From Thiobacillus denitrificans (lineage in GTDB: Bacteria; Pseudomonadota; Gammaproteobacteria; Burkholderiales; Thiobacillaceae), in the NCBI GenBank assembly GCA_002424845.1, contig DILD01000046.1, positions 1,245 to 8,683 on the forward strand: a stretch of 7,439 bases of DNA, in the 5' to 3' direction. A model generated the notes under the pieces. It ran no database searches. It worked only from the letters and a program-made list of their open reading frames with translations, and was not told the origin of the DNA. The stretch's first letter is position 1. Each line of letters begins with the position of its first letter. Shown in pieces: positions 1-6,358 of this stretch. A program made the translations under genes and the position numbers.

Positions 1-253
1 TGGCGCCGTGCACCAGACCGCGGTCGCCGAGGATGATCTGTTCGACGTCGGTGGTGTCGGAGACGACGGTGAAGCTGATGTCGCACTCCGCCGCGACTTC
101 GGCCGGCGTGCCTTTGCCGAGGGCACCGGCAACCAGCATGGGTTCGAGGCGATCAAAGCGGCGGCCGTAGACGAACAGCTGGTGCCCGGCGGCCAGCAGG
201 TTTTCCGCCATGGGGCGGCCCATGATGCCGCTGCCGATGAATCCGATTTTCAT
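1..253 (-). CDS. NAD(P)-dependent beta-hydroxyacid dehydrogenase, N-terminal part (truncated by window edge)
   Basis: The first 84 codons are visible; the remainder, expected to bring the protein to about 290 residues, lies beyond base 1. The N-terminus carries the beta-hydroxyacid dehydrogenase signature GFIGSGIMGRPMAENL (residues 4-19), which is the Rossmann GxGxxG loop plus the family-typical MGxPMA. Relatives include 3-hydroxyisobutyrate dehydrogenase, tartronate semialdehyde reductase and succinic semialdehyde reductase. They are cytosolic enzymes that interconvert a 3-hydroxyacid and its semialdehyde. At the end of the second beta strand the sequence is VYGRR (28-32) rather than an acidic residue, which favours NADPH over NADH (inference). 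Start: ATG at 251-253 overlaps the transporter stop as ATGA, so the two genes are probably translationally coupled. The substrate cannot be assigned because the catalytic lysine region is outside the window. Confidence 0.9.
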   Translation of the reverse strand, partial: MKIGFIGSGIMGRPMAENLLAAGHQLFVYGRRFDRLEPMLVAGALGKGTPAEVAAECDISFTVVSDTTDVEQIILGDRGLVHGA

Positions 254-1206
254 GATGCAATTCCTTTAACCACGACAAGCCAGAATGGCAGCGTAACCAA
301 TCCCGCCAGCGTTGACCAGCCCATGATGAGGCCCGCCAGACGGGTGTCCAGACCGAAGCGATCGGCCAGGGCGATGACCATCACCATGGTCGGCATGGCC
401 GCTTCCAGAATGGCCGCTTCGCCCGGTTCGCTGAGCTTGCCCGGCCACGCCAGCGCGATGCCCAGCGCCAGCAGCGGCATCAGCATCAGCTTGATGATGA
501 GCGCCACGGCGACGGCTTTTTGCGGGCGCAGGTCGTGCCACGGAATGGTGAGGCCCAGCACGAACAGCATCAGCGGAATGGTCGGGCTGCCGGCCCAGCG
601 CGCGGCCTCGATCAAGGGAGTGAGTTCGAGGCCGGATAGGTTGACCGCGATGCCGGCGGCGAAGCCCCATACCGGGGGCAGCTTCAGCCACATCGCCAGG
701 AACGAGGCGTGTTCGGCATGCTTGCCGCAACGAAAGGCGATCCACACGCCGAGCGACCACACCAGCGGGGTGGTGGCGAGCATGTCGGCGAAGAAGGGAT
801 AGCGCGCGCCCGATTCGCCGTACACCGTGGTGAGGAAGGGGTAGCCGAAGAACAGCACGTTGCCGAAGCCCGAGGCCAGCATGATGGCGCCGCGCTGGGG
901 GTTCGACAGGCCGTGCCCGAGCGGGGTGGCGAACAGCGCCAGCGCGGCGAGCGCCAAACCGAATAATGTTGCGGCGCCGAGAATCAACGGCACCTGCAGG
1001 ATAGCGAGGTCAACGGTGGCGGATGCCCCTGCTGCAAAAAAAAGCATGGGGGCGAAGAAGTTCAGCACCAGCCGGTTGATTTCGCCGCGCAGGCCGACGA
1101 TGGAAATGCCGCTTTGCCAGCGTGGCCAGATAGCGCCGGCGGCAATCAGCAGAGACAGGGGTAGCAGGGTTTTCAGCAGCAGTTGCTGCGCGAGATCGGG
1201 CGACAT
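250..1206 (-). CDS. AEC (auxin efflux carrier) family transporter
   Basis: A 318-residue, very hydrophobic inner-membrane protein with about ten predicted transmembrane segments spread over its full length, the usual size for bacterial AEC permeases. Family features I see are the N-terminal half segment RLVLNFFAPMLFF (about 45-57), a Gly/Asn-rich segment SGFGNVLFFGYPF (about 112-124), and in the C-terminal half EAAMPTMVMVIALADRFGLD (about 268-287), which matches the conserved AEC block before the last helices. Characterised bacterial members move carboxylates such as malate or malonate; the substrate here is unknown. It overlaps the following dehydrogenase by ATGA, suggesting that a hydroxyacid or related carboxylate is both transported and oxidised or reduced. 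The chosen ATG at 1204-1206 has no clear Shine-Dalgarno upstream, and no better in-frame start is visible, so the start is less certain than the family. Confidence 0.88.
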   Translation of the reverse strand: MSPDLAQQLLLKTLLPLSLLIAAGAIWPRWQSGISIVGLRGEINRLVLNFFAPMLFFAAGASATVDLAILQVPLILGAATLFGLALAALALFATPLGHGLSNPQRGAIMLASGFGNVLFFGYPFLTTVYGESGARYPFFADMLATTPLVWSLGVWIAFRCGKHAEHASFLAMWLKLPPVWGFAAGIAVNLSGLELTPLIEAARWAGSPTIPLMLFVLGLTIPWHDLRPQKAVAVALIIKLMLMPLLALGIALAWPGKLSEPGEAAILEAAMPTMVMVIALADRFGLDTRLAGLIMGWSTLAGLVTLPFWLVVVKGIAS

Positions 1207-1337
1207 GCGTGCAGCGCGGTGACTTGGGCGCTCATCATAACGCCAAGACCTGCACGGGGGGAGGCCGCCGCGCAGGCGGGCGGTTCGCTACCGGCGCAGG
1301 TCAGTAAAACCGGCGATGCGTCCGGGCAGGCGCGGAA
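1207..1337. other. Intergenic spacer between pbpG and the AEC transporter gene
   Basis: These 131 bases separate two co-directional genes. I see a short GC hairpin at 1265-1279 (CCGCC, 5-base loop, GGCGG) but no T-run after it on the minus strand, so it is not a convincing intrinsic terminator. No clear -35/-10 pair for the transporter is visible. Confidence 0.4.
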
Positions 1338-2300
1338 TCAGGTTCGTGAAGCCGGGTTGACGCGGTTGTAGGCGTTGCCGGATTCCAGCCATTCCTTGAT
1401 ACGGGTGGCGTCGCCGGCACGGTTGCTGGTGCCCTGCGCATCGAGCAGCACGATGATGACATCGCGGTTGGCAACCTGCGCCTGCATCACCAGGCAGTGC
1501 CCCGCCTCGTTGATGAAGCCGGTTTTCGACAGGCCGATATGCCAGTCATCCGCGCGCGTGAAGCGGTTGGTGTTATTGAAGGCGACCGGGCGATATAGCA
1601 CTTGCGCCTTCTGGTCTTTCTTTTTGACCACCACGCGCTGGGTGCCGAGGGTGTAGTGGCCGGTGGTGCTGATGCTGCGGATTTCAGGGTAATTCTGATA
1701 CGCGTAATCAGTGAGCTTGGCGAGATCGAGCGCGGTGGAGCGGTTGCCGCTCGACAGGCCGGTCGGCTCGACATAGGTCGTGTCGTGCATCTTGAGGGCA
1801 CGCGCCATCCGGTTCATGGAAGCGACAAAGCGGTTCAGGCCACCCGGGTAGGTCCGTCCCAGTGCATGCGCCGCGCGGTTGTCGGAGGCGATCAGCGCCA
1901 AATGCAACAACTGGCCGCGTGTGTACTGGCTGCCAACGGCCAGACGCGATCCGGTGCCCTTAAGGGTGTCGCGGTCTGCGTCCGTAATGGTGATTTTCTC
2001 ATTCATCGACAGGCCTGCATCCATCACCAGCATCGCCGTCATCAGCTTGGTAATCGAGGCGATCGGCGTCTGCTGGGAAGCATTTTTCGCCAGCAGGGGT
2101 TGCCCGCTCGACTGATCGAATACCAGGACCGATTGCGAACTCAGCGTCGGCATAGGCACGTATTCGCTGGTGGACGGCCACCCGTAGTGCGCCCCGTCAC
2201 TTTGATTGCTCCATTGCATGAAGGCCTGGCCGCCGTTTGCGGCAACACTCGCGTTCACGCACAACAAAATCAATCCGGACAAAACAGCTTTCATATGCAT
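1338..2300 (-). CDS. pbpG: D-alanyl-D-alanine endopeptidase (PBP7-type, peptidase S11)
   Basis: A 320-residue secreted penicillin-binding protein of the low-molecular-weight S11 class. The N-terminus is a signal peptide: Lys4, a hydrophobic core, and a likely cleavage after SVA (residues 18-20). All three active-site motifs are present: SxxK as S82-I-T-K85 (ASITKLMTAM), SxN as S139-D-N141, and KTG as K259-T-G261 (GLSKTGFINEAG). Family knowledge: PBP7 cleaves D-Ala-diaminopimelate cross-links in peptidoglycan in the periplasm. The length is close to that of E. coli PBP7, and the absence of a long C-terminal membrane-anchoring domain separates it from PBP5/6 carboxypeptidases. Two starts are possible, ATG at 2298-2300 or ATG at 2292-2294 two codons later; neither has a strong Shine-Dalgarno. 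It stands apart from its neighbours and probably has its own promoter (see 2347-2374). Confidence 0.92.
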   Translation of the reverse strand: MHMKAVLSGLILLCVNASVAANGGQAFMQWSNQSDGAHYGWPSTSEYVPMPTLSSQSVLVFDQSSGQPLLAKNASQQTPIASITKLMTAMLVMDAGLSMNEKITITDADRDTLKGTGSRLAVGSQYTRGQLLHLALIASDNRAAHALGRTYPGGLNRFVASMNRMARALKMHDTTYVEPTGLSSGNRSTALDLAKLTDYAYQNYPEIRSISTTGHYTLGTQRVVVKKKDQKAQVLYRPVAFNNTNRFTRADDWHIGLSKTGFINEAGHCLVMQAQVANRDVIIVLLDAQGTSNRAGDATRIKEWLESGNAYNRVNPASRT

Positions 2301-2346
2301 TCGCTTTTATGAAGGTCAGCGGAAATGTAACACCATGGTCACACAA

Positions 2347-2374
2347 ATGATATTCAGGCCCGGTTCAAACACAA
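2347..2374 (-). promoter_or_regulatory. Candidate sigma-70 promoter for pbpG
   Basis: On the minus strand, TTGTGT (2369-2374) lies 16 bases before TATCAT (2347-2352), which differs from TATAAT at one base. Transcription would begin near 2340, leaving a leader of about 40 bases before the pbpG start. The -35 is weak. It was found by eye only. Confidence 0.33.
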
Positions 2375-2399
2375 TCGTTCATGGTCAAGCCTGATTATT

Positions 2400-2411
2400 T
2401 CGTGCGCACGA
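2400..2411. repeat. 12-bp perfect palindrome in AT-rich spacer
   Basis: TCGTGCGCACGA is a perfect palindrome just upstream of the candidate pbpG promoter and downstream of the P450 operon. It sits in a local AT-rich patch (about 2381-2480) unlike the GC-rich surroundings. It could be a regulator-binding site, but nothing identifies the protein. No T-tract suited to a terminator follows on either strand. Confidence 0.35.
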
Positions 2412-2524
2412 TTAGCTGTTTAGCAAAAATATTCAAATATGGCAATGGGATGCGGCTGTTTTTAAATAATTTACTGTAGGAGCAGGTTCGCTTGTTGTTG
2501 ATCCCGGACCCGATGCAATCGCCT

Positions 2525-2716
2525 TCAGCGGCCATGGGCCGGGTTGCCGTTGTCGACGGTTGCCCTGAGCCGGCCAAAACAACTGACCAGCAGGCGCGCG
2601 CAGGCTTCCCGGGTTATCTCGCGGCCATGCGTATGGCGGGTGTCGAGCAAGGCCGCACGAACCGTTGATGAGGCCATGTCCAGGCTGACCATCTCGATGA
2701 TTTTCAGGCGCATCAT
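2525..2716 (-). CDS. Small hypothetical protein (63 aa), last gene of the P450 operon
   Basis: I do not recognise this protein. It begins with a double ATG (2714-2716 and 2711-2713), 4 bases after the P450 stop. A good Shine-Dalgarno (AAAGGTGA on the minus strand, 2721-2728) is built from the last codons and stop of the P450 gene, which is the main reason to believe it is translated. The protein is 63 residues, predicted mostly helical, rich in Arg, Ala and Leu, with two Cys (about 39 and 46) and no signal peptide or membrane segment. It has no acyl-carrier DSL motif and no clear ferredoxin cysteine pattern, so it is not an obvious carrier protein or P450 redox partner. It could be a small accessory protein or a remnant. 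Evidence for coding is position and ribosome binding site rather than homology. Confidence 0.45.
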   Translation of the reverse strand: MMRLKIIEMVSLDMASSTVRAALLDTRHTHGREITREACARLLVSCFGRLRATVDNGNPAHGR

Positions 2717-2720
2717 GCCG

Positions 2721-2728
2721 TCACCTTT
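2721..2728 (-). promoter_or_regulatory. Shine-Dalgarno for the 63-aa ORF, inside the P450 3' end
   Basis: AAAGGTGA on the minus strand overlaps the P450 stop codon. It lies 4 bases before the first ATG and 7 before the second, supporting coupled translation of the small downstream ORF. Confidence 0.5.
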
Positions 2729-3926
2729 CTACGGCCAGTTCCTCCAGGCCGCGAAAGAAAGAGTTTCGGCGCCAACGGGGTTCGCCCTGTCGCAGGCGCA
2801 GTCCCGGGAAATGATCCAGCACCCGGGTCAAGGCGACGTTCGCCTCGACACGCGCCAGCGTCTTGCCCAGGCAGTTGTGCAGGCCCAGACCAAATGCCAG
2901 ATGCCTGTTCGGGGTGCGTCGAATATCAAAAACGTCTGGATTCCGGAAGATCGATTCGTCGCGATTGACACTGCCGATGATGACGCCGATCTGTTTCCCG
3001 GCCTCGACCGTTATCCCGTTGATTTCCAGCGGCGCTTTCGTCAGCCGAAATGACGTGCGCTGCTCGGGGCTTTCGAAGCGCAGGATTTCTTCCACGGCGC
3101 CGGCCATCAAGGCGGGCGCCTCACGCAGCATGTGCCATTGTTCAGGGTGCGACAGCAACAGCCACAAGCCATTGCCGATCAGGCTGATCGTGGTTTCATG
3201 CCCGGCAAACAGCAGGAATCCGACCATGGCGGCCAACTCGTCCGGGGCCAGCTGTTCTCTTTTGCTCGCCTCGATCAGAAAGCCCAGCAGGCTCTCGTCC
3301 GCGCGGCTGCCCGATCGCGTCAGGCGGCCGATGTAAGCCATGAATTCGGACAGTGCCTGTTTCTGTTTGGCCAGCACCTCCGGCGTGGCAAGCAGTGAAT
3401 CAAAGCCCTCTCCCAGCGCCAGCGACCAGGCGCGCACGTGCGCCATGTCCTCCGGAGGCACCCCGATCAATCGGGCCGTCATCAGCAAGGGCATGCGTTC
3501 GGCGAACTCGGCGATGAAGTCGAACTCGGCCTTGTGCGCCAAAGCGGCAAGCAGGGCGTCGGCCATTTCCTCCATGGCAGGCTGCAAGCGCTGGATGGCC
3601 TGCGGTGAAAAATAATCGCCCACCAGTCGCCGCAAACGCAGATGGTCTTCGCCATCCCGGTGGAGCATGTGCAGGTCAAATGCGGAGCCGGCCCCAGGGG
3701 GACGCACGCTTCGAATGTTTTTCGATATGGCCGATGTCTGCCTGAATATCTCGGTTGCGTCGTCGTAGCGGCTGAACAGCAGGACGCCCTCGCTGAGGCT
3801 GTCTTGCTGGTGCGGCAGCCAGACCGGTCGGCCGAGCTTTCGCATGCGCGCGTAATAGGGATAGGGGTTCCGGAAGAAGTCCGGCTGCGTCAGGTCAAGG
3901 GATAACATGTCGGCGGATTCTGTCAC
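2721..3926 (-). CDS. Cytochrome P450 (soluble bacterial, class I type)
   Basis: A 401-residue heme monooxygenase of normal bacterial length, with no membrane anchor. Key motifs, counted from the GTG start: C-helix DGEDHLRLRRLV (91-102), oxygen-activating I-helix AGHETT (241-246), ExxR as E280-I-L-R283, and the heme loop FGLGLHNCLG (345-354) with Cys352 as the thiolate ligand. Nothing catalytic is missing. Soluble P450s of this kind usually hydroxylate or otherwise oxidise a small molecule or an acyl chain using separate ferredoxin and reductase partners, none of which is encoded in the window. Start choice: GTG at 3924-3926 overlaps the hotdog gene stop as GTGA and is preferred. An in-frame ATG at 3906-3908 is the alternative (395 residues). 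A longer reading from 3998 would overlap the preceding gene by 76 bases and is unlikely. The substrate is probably the product of the two upstream genes (inference). Confidence 0.93.
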   Translation of the reverse strand: MTESADMLSLDLTQPDFFRNPYPYYARMRKLGRPVWLPHQQDSLSEGVLLFSRYDDATEIFRQTSAISKNIRSVRPPGAGSAFDLHMLHRDGEDHLRLRRLVGDYFSPQAIQRLQPAMEEMADALLAALAHKAEFDFIAEFAERMPLLMTARLIGVPPEDMAHVRAWSLALGEGFDSLLATPEVLAKQKQALSEFMAYIGRLTRSGSRADESLLGFLIEASKREQLAPDELAAMVGFLLFAGHETTISLIGNGLWLLLSHPEQWHMLREAPALMAGAVEEILRFESPEQRTSFRLTKAPLEINGITVEAGKQIGVIIGSVNRDESIFRNPDVFDIRRTPNRHLAFGLGLHNCLGKTLARVEANVALTRVLDHFPGLRLRQGEPRWRRNSFFRGLEELAVER

Positions 3927-4381
3927 TGCAAGCAGGCCTTTCCCCAGTATTCGTACAGTCCGTCCTGTTCGTCCGTGACGCGATAGTCCGCCTCGCAAAA
4001 CAGGCTGCCCCCATGCTCGCGCAGTTTCTTCACCGTCATTTCCAGCCGGATGTCATCGGGATTCCTGACCGGCCGCACGAAGCGGTTGCGGCTTTCGGAG
4101 ACCCATACTTCGCGGCTTTTTTCCGTCAGGCCGGCCTTGTAATGCAGATAGACGATGGTCAGTTGCGAAACCATCTCCAGTGCCGTGATGAAGGAAAGAT
4201 GAAACCCCTTGTCGTCCGTTCGCGAGACATAAAAGTCTGTCATGCTGGCTTTGGCCACGACCCGGTCGTCCCCTATGTCGATGGTTTCGATCCGCCAGAC
4301 TTCCTGCCTGCGGCCATCGCGCAGGTAGCCGGATGAAAGCTTGTCGATCTGGGGAGCGATCAGTCGCACCGTTTCCCTCAT
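3923..4381 (-). CDS. Hotdog-fold acyl-thioester protein, FcoT-like
   Basis: A 152-residue cytosolic protein. The alternation of strands with one central helix, GFHLSFITALEMVSQL (about 59-74) followed by LTIVYLHYKAG, is that of the hotdog fold. The order of features recalls the FcoT family (Rv0098 type): a DFYVSR segment, the central helix with Glu69, then NRFVRPVRNPDDIRLEM (about 99-115). FcoT-family members act on acyl-CoA or acyl-ACP thioesters as thioesterases or, in isonitrile lipopeptide pathways, in adding glycine to an enoyl-ACP. The match was made by eye and from memory, so only the hotdog fold is held with reasonable confidence. A FabZ-like HxxxG motif is not evident. The ATG at 4379-4381 overlaps the upstream stop as TGATG, and GGAGG lies 10 bases before it. 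The stop overlaps the P450 start as GTGA. A specific function is not claimed. Confidence 0.72.
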   Translation of the reverse strand: MRETVRLIAPQIDKLSSGYLRDGRRQEVWRIETIDIGDDRVVAKASMTDFYVSRTDDKGFHLSFITALEMVSQLTIVYLHYKAGLTEKSREVWVSESRNRFVRPVRNPDDIRLEMTVKKLREHGGSLFCEADYRVTDEQDGLYEYWGKACLQ

Positions 4382-6315
4382 CAGGACGGGCCCTCCAGGC
4401 GTTGCGTGATGGCTGAAGCAAGATTCTCGGACGCGCAGTGCCTGATGTCCTGCGCACCGAGCCGGGACTCGGCCGCCACCCATTCGGCACAGCCGGTATC
4501 CAGGAAGACCGAGGCGGTCGCTTTGGCCATGAACTGTGCCACGGCTATCGTTCGCTCCCAGTCGGGCTGCCCATGCGGTCCATGGATCGGCCCCGCCAGA
4601 ACCAGCGCATCGAATCGATCCACCGGCAAGCCGGTTTGTTGAAAATCGTCATCGCCCATCACGATCAGGGCGGCTTCAACCTGGGGATCGCCCAGCAAGG
4701 CCAGACACCCGCGGAACGCATCCACAGGGCCCGTGACAACCTGCTGCCGGTCGATCCATACGCCCTGCGGCGTCGCCAGTCCCCAGCCCTGTTCTTTTTC
4801 GGGCCAGGCCTGTTGCAGGGCGGAAAACCAGGGGGCATGGCTTGCGTTTCCAAGCACCGCCACCACCGAGATGCGTCCCTGTCCCTCGACCAGGCGCTGC
4901 AACAGCCAGGCGGGCAAGTGAGGCGACAGCTGCGGCTGGGCGTTCACTTCGCAGATGGCCGCGCCGGTCTCGCGCCAGGATCGGGCGATATCCGGAATCA
5001 GCAGATCGATCCCCGCCAGGTCCAGATGCAGGACCCGTGCCGCCCGGATGGCGAGTTCCAGATTGTCGGGATGGGCGCGTTCGAGAACGGGCTCGATCGT
5101 TCCCCCCGACGCAATGTTGGCGGCGCCGTGCAAGCGTACGAATTGCCCCGCCGCCGGCACGGACGTCAGTTCCAGTCTCTGTTCCAACAGCCAGTCGCGC
5201 GCTTCCTCGTCAAGCTTGATGGGCTTGCGCAGGGCGGCCGACGCGCTGCGGCGGGGATCGGCATTCTCGTGTGCGACGAGCGCCTGCACCGTCTGCCGGC
5301 CGTCGCCGGTGACGCCGGCCGGTCGGCGAAGCACCGCCCAATACGCTTCGCCCTGAAAAACCTGCACCCGGTAATCATTGCCTTCGACATGCTTCTCGAT
5401 CAGGACCGGCCGTCCGAGTGCGGCGGTCGCCGTACAGGCTTTGCCGAGGGCTTCGGGGGTTTTCAGCCCGGCATGGACGCCTTGCCCGCCATCCAGGTCG
5501 GTGGGCTTGACCACGACCGGATAGCCCAGCCGTTGCGCCAGTTGCAGGGCTTCCTGTTCGTTGCGCGCCAGCCCATGCTCGGGAACGGGTAGACCGGCCC
5601 GCCGCAACACCATCGCGGTGGCCTGTTTGTCGCGCGCAATGTGCGCCGAGATATTCGGCGTCAGGTCGGTAAAGGAACTGTCGAGCCAGCGTGCCCGTGC
5701 ACCCCATCCGAACTGGAATGTGTTCCCGACCACGCGGCCCCATGGCATGCCCGCTTCATGGGCGGCCTGCAGGAAGCGCAAGGAATTCATGCCGATGGGG
5801 GCGAGGCGACGCATGCGCTCAAGCAGATTCGGCAATCCGGTCTGCCAGCGATCGAGCGGTTTTTCAGCAAGCGCATCGTTCGCCATCCCCACCACCCAGT
5901 CCAGCGCTTCGCCGGTGGCCGCGTGCCCCATTCCAATTGCCGGCAGGGCCAGTTGGGAAACCGATCCTTCCTCACGTGACAAAATGCCGGCCGCACCGAA
6001 AACGGGAAAGCCGGCATGTCTCAGCAAGGCTGAAACGGCCTGAACAATCCGATAAAGTGCAGGTTGGGACTGAAAGCCGGGCGGCAAATCGTGAGGGTTC
6101 CATGCCGGCAGGAAATGCTTGAGTGCGTCATCCAGCCTTGCGCAAACCGGTTCGGTTTGCCGGCCTCCCGCGACCCTGACTCTTGCAAGCAGCGCCGGCT
6201 GGCTCATTCCCGGCAGATAGCCGTGAATCGCGAGCTGCGCTTCGCAGTGAAATTGCAATACGCCCGTCGTGTTCTCATCACTGAGCCTGGCCGTTTCAGC
6301 TGGATCCGTTTTCAA
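4381..6315 (-). CDS. Cyanophycin-synthetase-like ATP-grasp protein with degenerate, truncated Mur-ligase region
   Basis: A 644-residue protein. Residues about 200-465 are a CphA-type ATP-grasp domain: FQFGWGARARW (200-210), SFTDLTPNISAHIARDK, VVVKPTDLDGGQGV (267-280), IEKHVEGNDYRVQVF (306-320), GVTGDGRQTV (334-343) and the metal-binding EVNAQP (456-461). After it comes a stretch aligning with the start of the CphA Mur-ligase domain (about 481-590): VVAVLGNASHAPW where active enzymes have VVAVTGTNGKTTT, then TGPVDAF, LLGDPQVEAALIV and GLPVDRFDALVLAGP. The P-loop Gly-Lys-Thr is gone and the C-terminal Mur part is missing (canonical CphA is about 870 residues). Residues 1-190 do not show the usual CphA N-domain motifs. 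Such enzymes form peptide or isopeptide bonds with ATP; CphA2 of diazotrophic cyanobacteria is similarly shortened. Start: TTG at 6313-6315 has GAGGGGG 4 bases upstream; a TTG ten codons earlier (6345) has only a weak site. Confidence 0.85.
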   Translation of the reverse strand: MKTDPAETARLSDENTTGVLQFHCEAQLAIHGYLPGMSQPALLARVRVAGGRQTEPVCARLDDALKHFLPAWNPHDLPPGFQSQPALYRIVQAVSALLRHAGFPVFGAAGILSREEGSVSQLALPAIGMGHAATGEALDWVVGMANDALAEKPLDRWQTGLPNLLERMRRLAPIGMNSLRFLQAAHEAGMPWGRVVGNTFQFGWGARARWLDSSFTDLTPNISAHIARDKQATAMVLRRAGLPVPEHGLARNEQEALQLAQRLGYPVVVKPTDLDGGQGVHAGLKTPEALGKACTATAALGRPVLIEKHVEGNDYRVQVFQGEAYWAVLRRPAGVTGDGRQTVQALVAHENADPRRSASAALRKPIKLDEEARDWLLEQRLELTSVPAAGQFVRLHGAANIASGGTIEPVLERAHPDNLELAIRAARVLHLDLAGIDLLIPDIARSWRETGAAICEVNAQPQLSPHLPAWLLQRLVEGQGRISVVAVLGNASHAPWFSALQQAWPEKEQGWGLATPQGVWIDRQQVVTGPVDAFRGCLALLGDPQVEAALIVMGDDDFQQTGLPVDRFDALVLAGPIHGPHGQPDWERTIAVAQFMAKATASVFLDTGCAEWVAAESRLGAQDIRHCASENLASAITQRLEGPS

Positions 6316-6319
6316 ATCG

Positions 6320-6326
6320 CCCCCTC
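6320..6326 (-). promoter_or_regulatory. Shine-Dalgarno deciding the TTG start of the CphA-like gene
   Basis: GAGGGGG on the minus strand lies 4 bases before TTG 6313-6315. This is the strongest ribosome binding site near the 5' end of the gene and favours this start over the TTG at 6343-6345. Confidence 0.55.
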
Positions 6327-6328
6327 GA

Positions 6329-6358
6329 TCAACCGCTATTTTCAATATGTCGCTTCAT
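6329..6358 (-). CDS. Possible 9-codon leader ORF upstream of the CphA-like gene
   Basis: ATG at 6356-6358 opens the mini-ORF MKRHIENSG, ending in TGA at 6329-6331, 13 bases before the preferred TTG start of the CphA-like gene. It begins directly at the foot of an inverted repeat whose loop holds AGGAGG; the unfolded distance from AGGAGG to the ATG is 16 bases, longer than usual. It might couple or gate translation of the operon, or be chance. Confidence 0.22.
   Translation of the reverse strand: MKRHIENSG

Noticed and set aside
8..802. Long plus-strand open frame of 264 codons
   Set aside because: It lies opposite the AEC transporter and dehydrogenase genes, has low-complexity Arg/Ala/Ser composition and shows no family motif, so it is a shadow of GC-rich coding DNA.
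1265..1279. GC-rich hairpin downstream of pbpG as a terminator
   Set aside because: The stem is only 5 bp and no T-run follows on the minus strand.
3926..3998. N-terminal extension of the P450 to 425 residues
   Set aside because: It would overlap the hotdog gene by 76 bases, and the added residues are unlike a P450 N-terminus; the GTGA-overlapping start gives the normal length.
4382..4483. N-terminal extension of the hotdog protein to 186 residues
   Set aside because: It reads through the 3' end of the CphA-like gene; the ATG in TGATG with an upstream GGAGG fits better.
4438..5592. Plus-strand open frame of 384 codons
   Set aside because: It is antisense to the ATP-grasp domain, whose conserved motifs are clear on the minus strand, and its own product has no recognisable domain.
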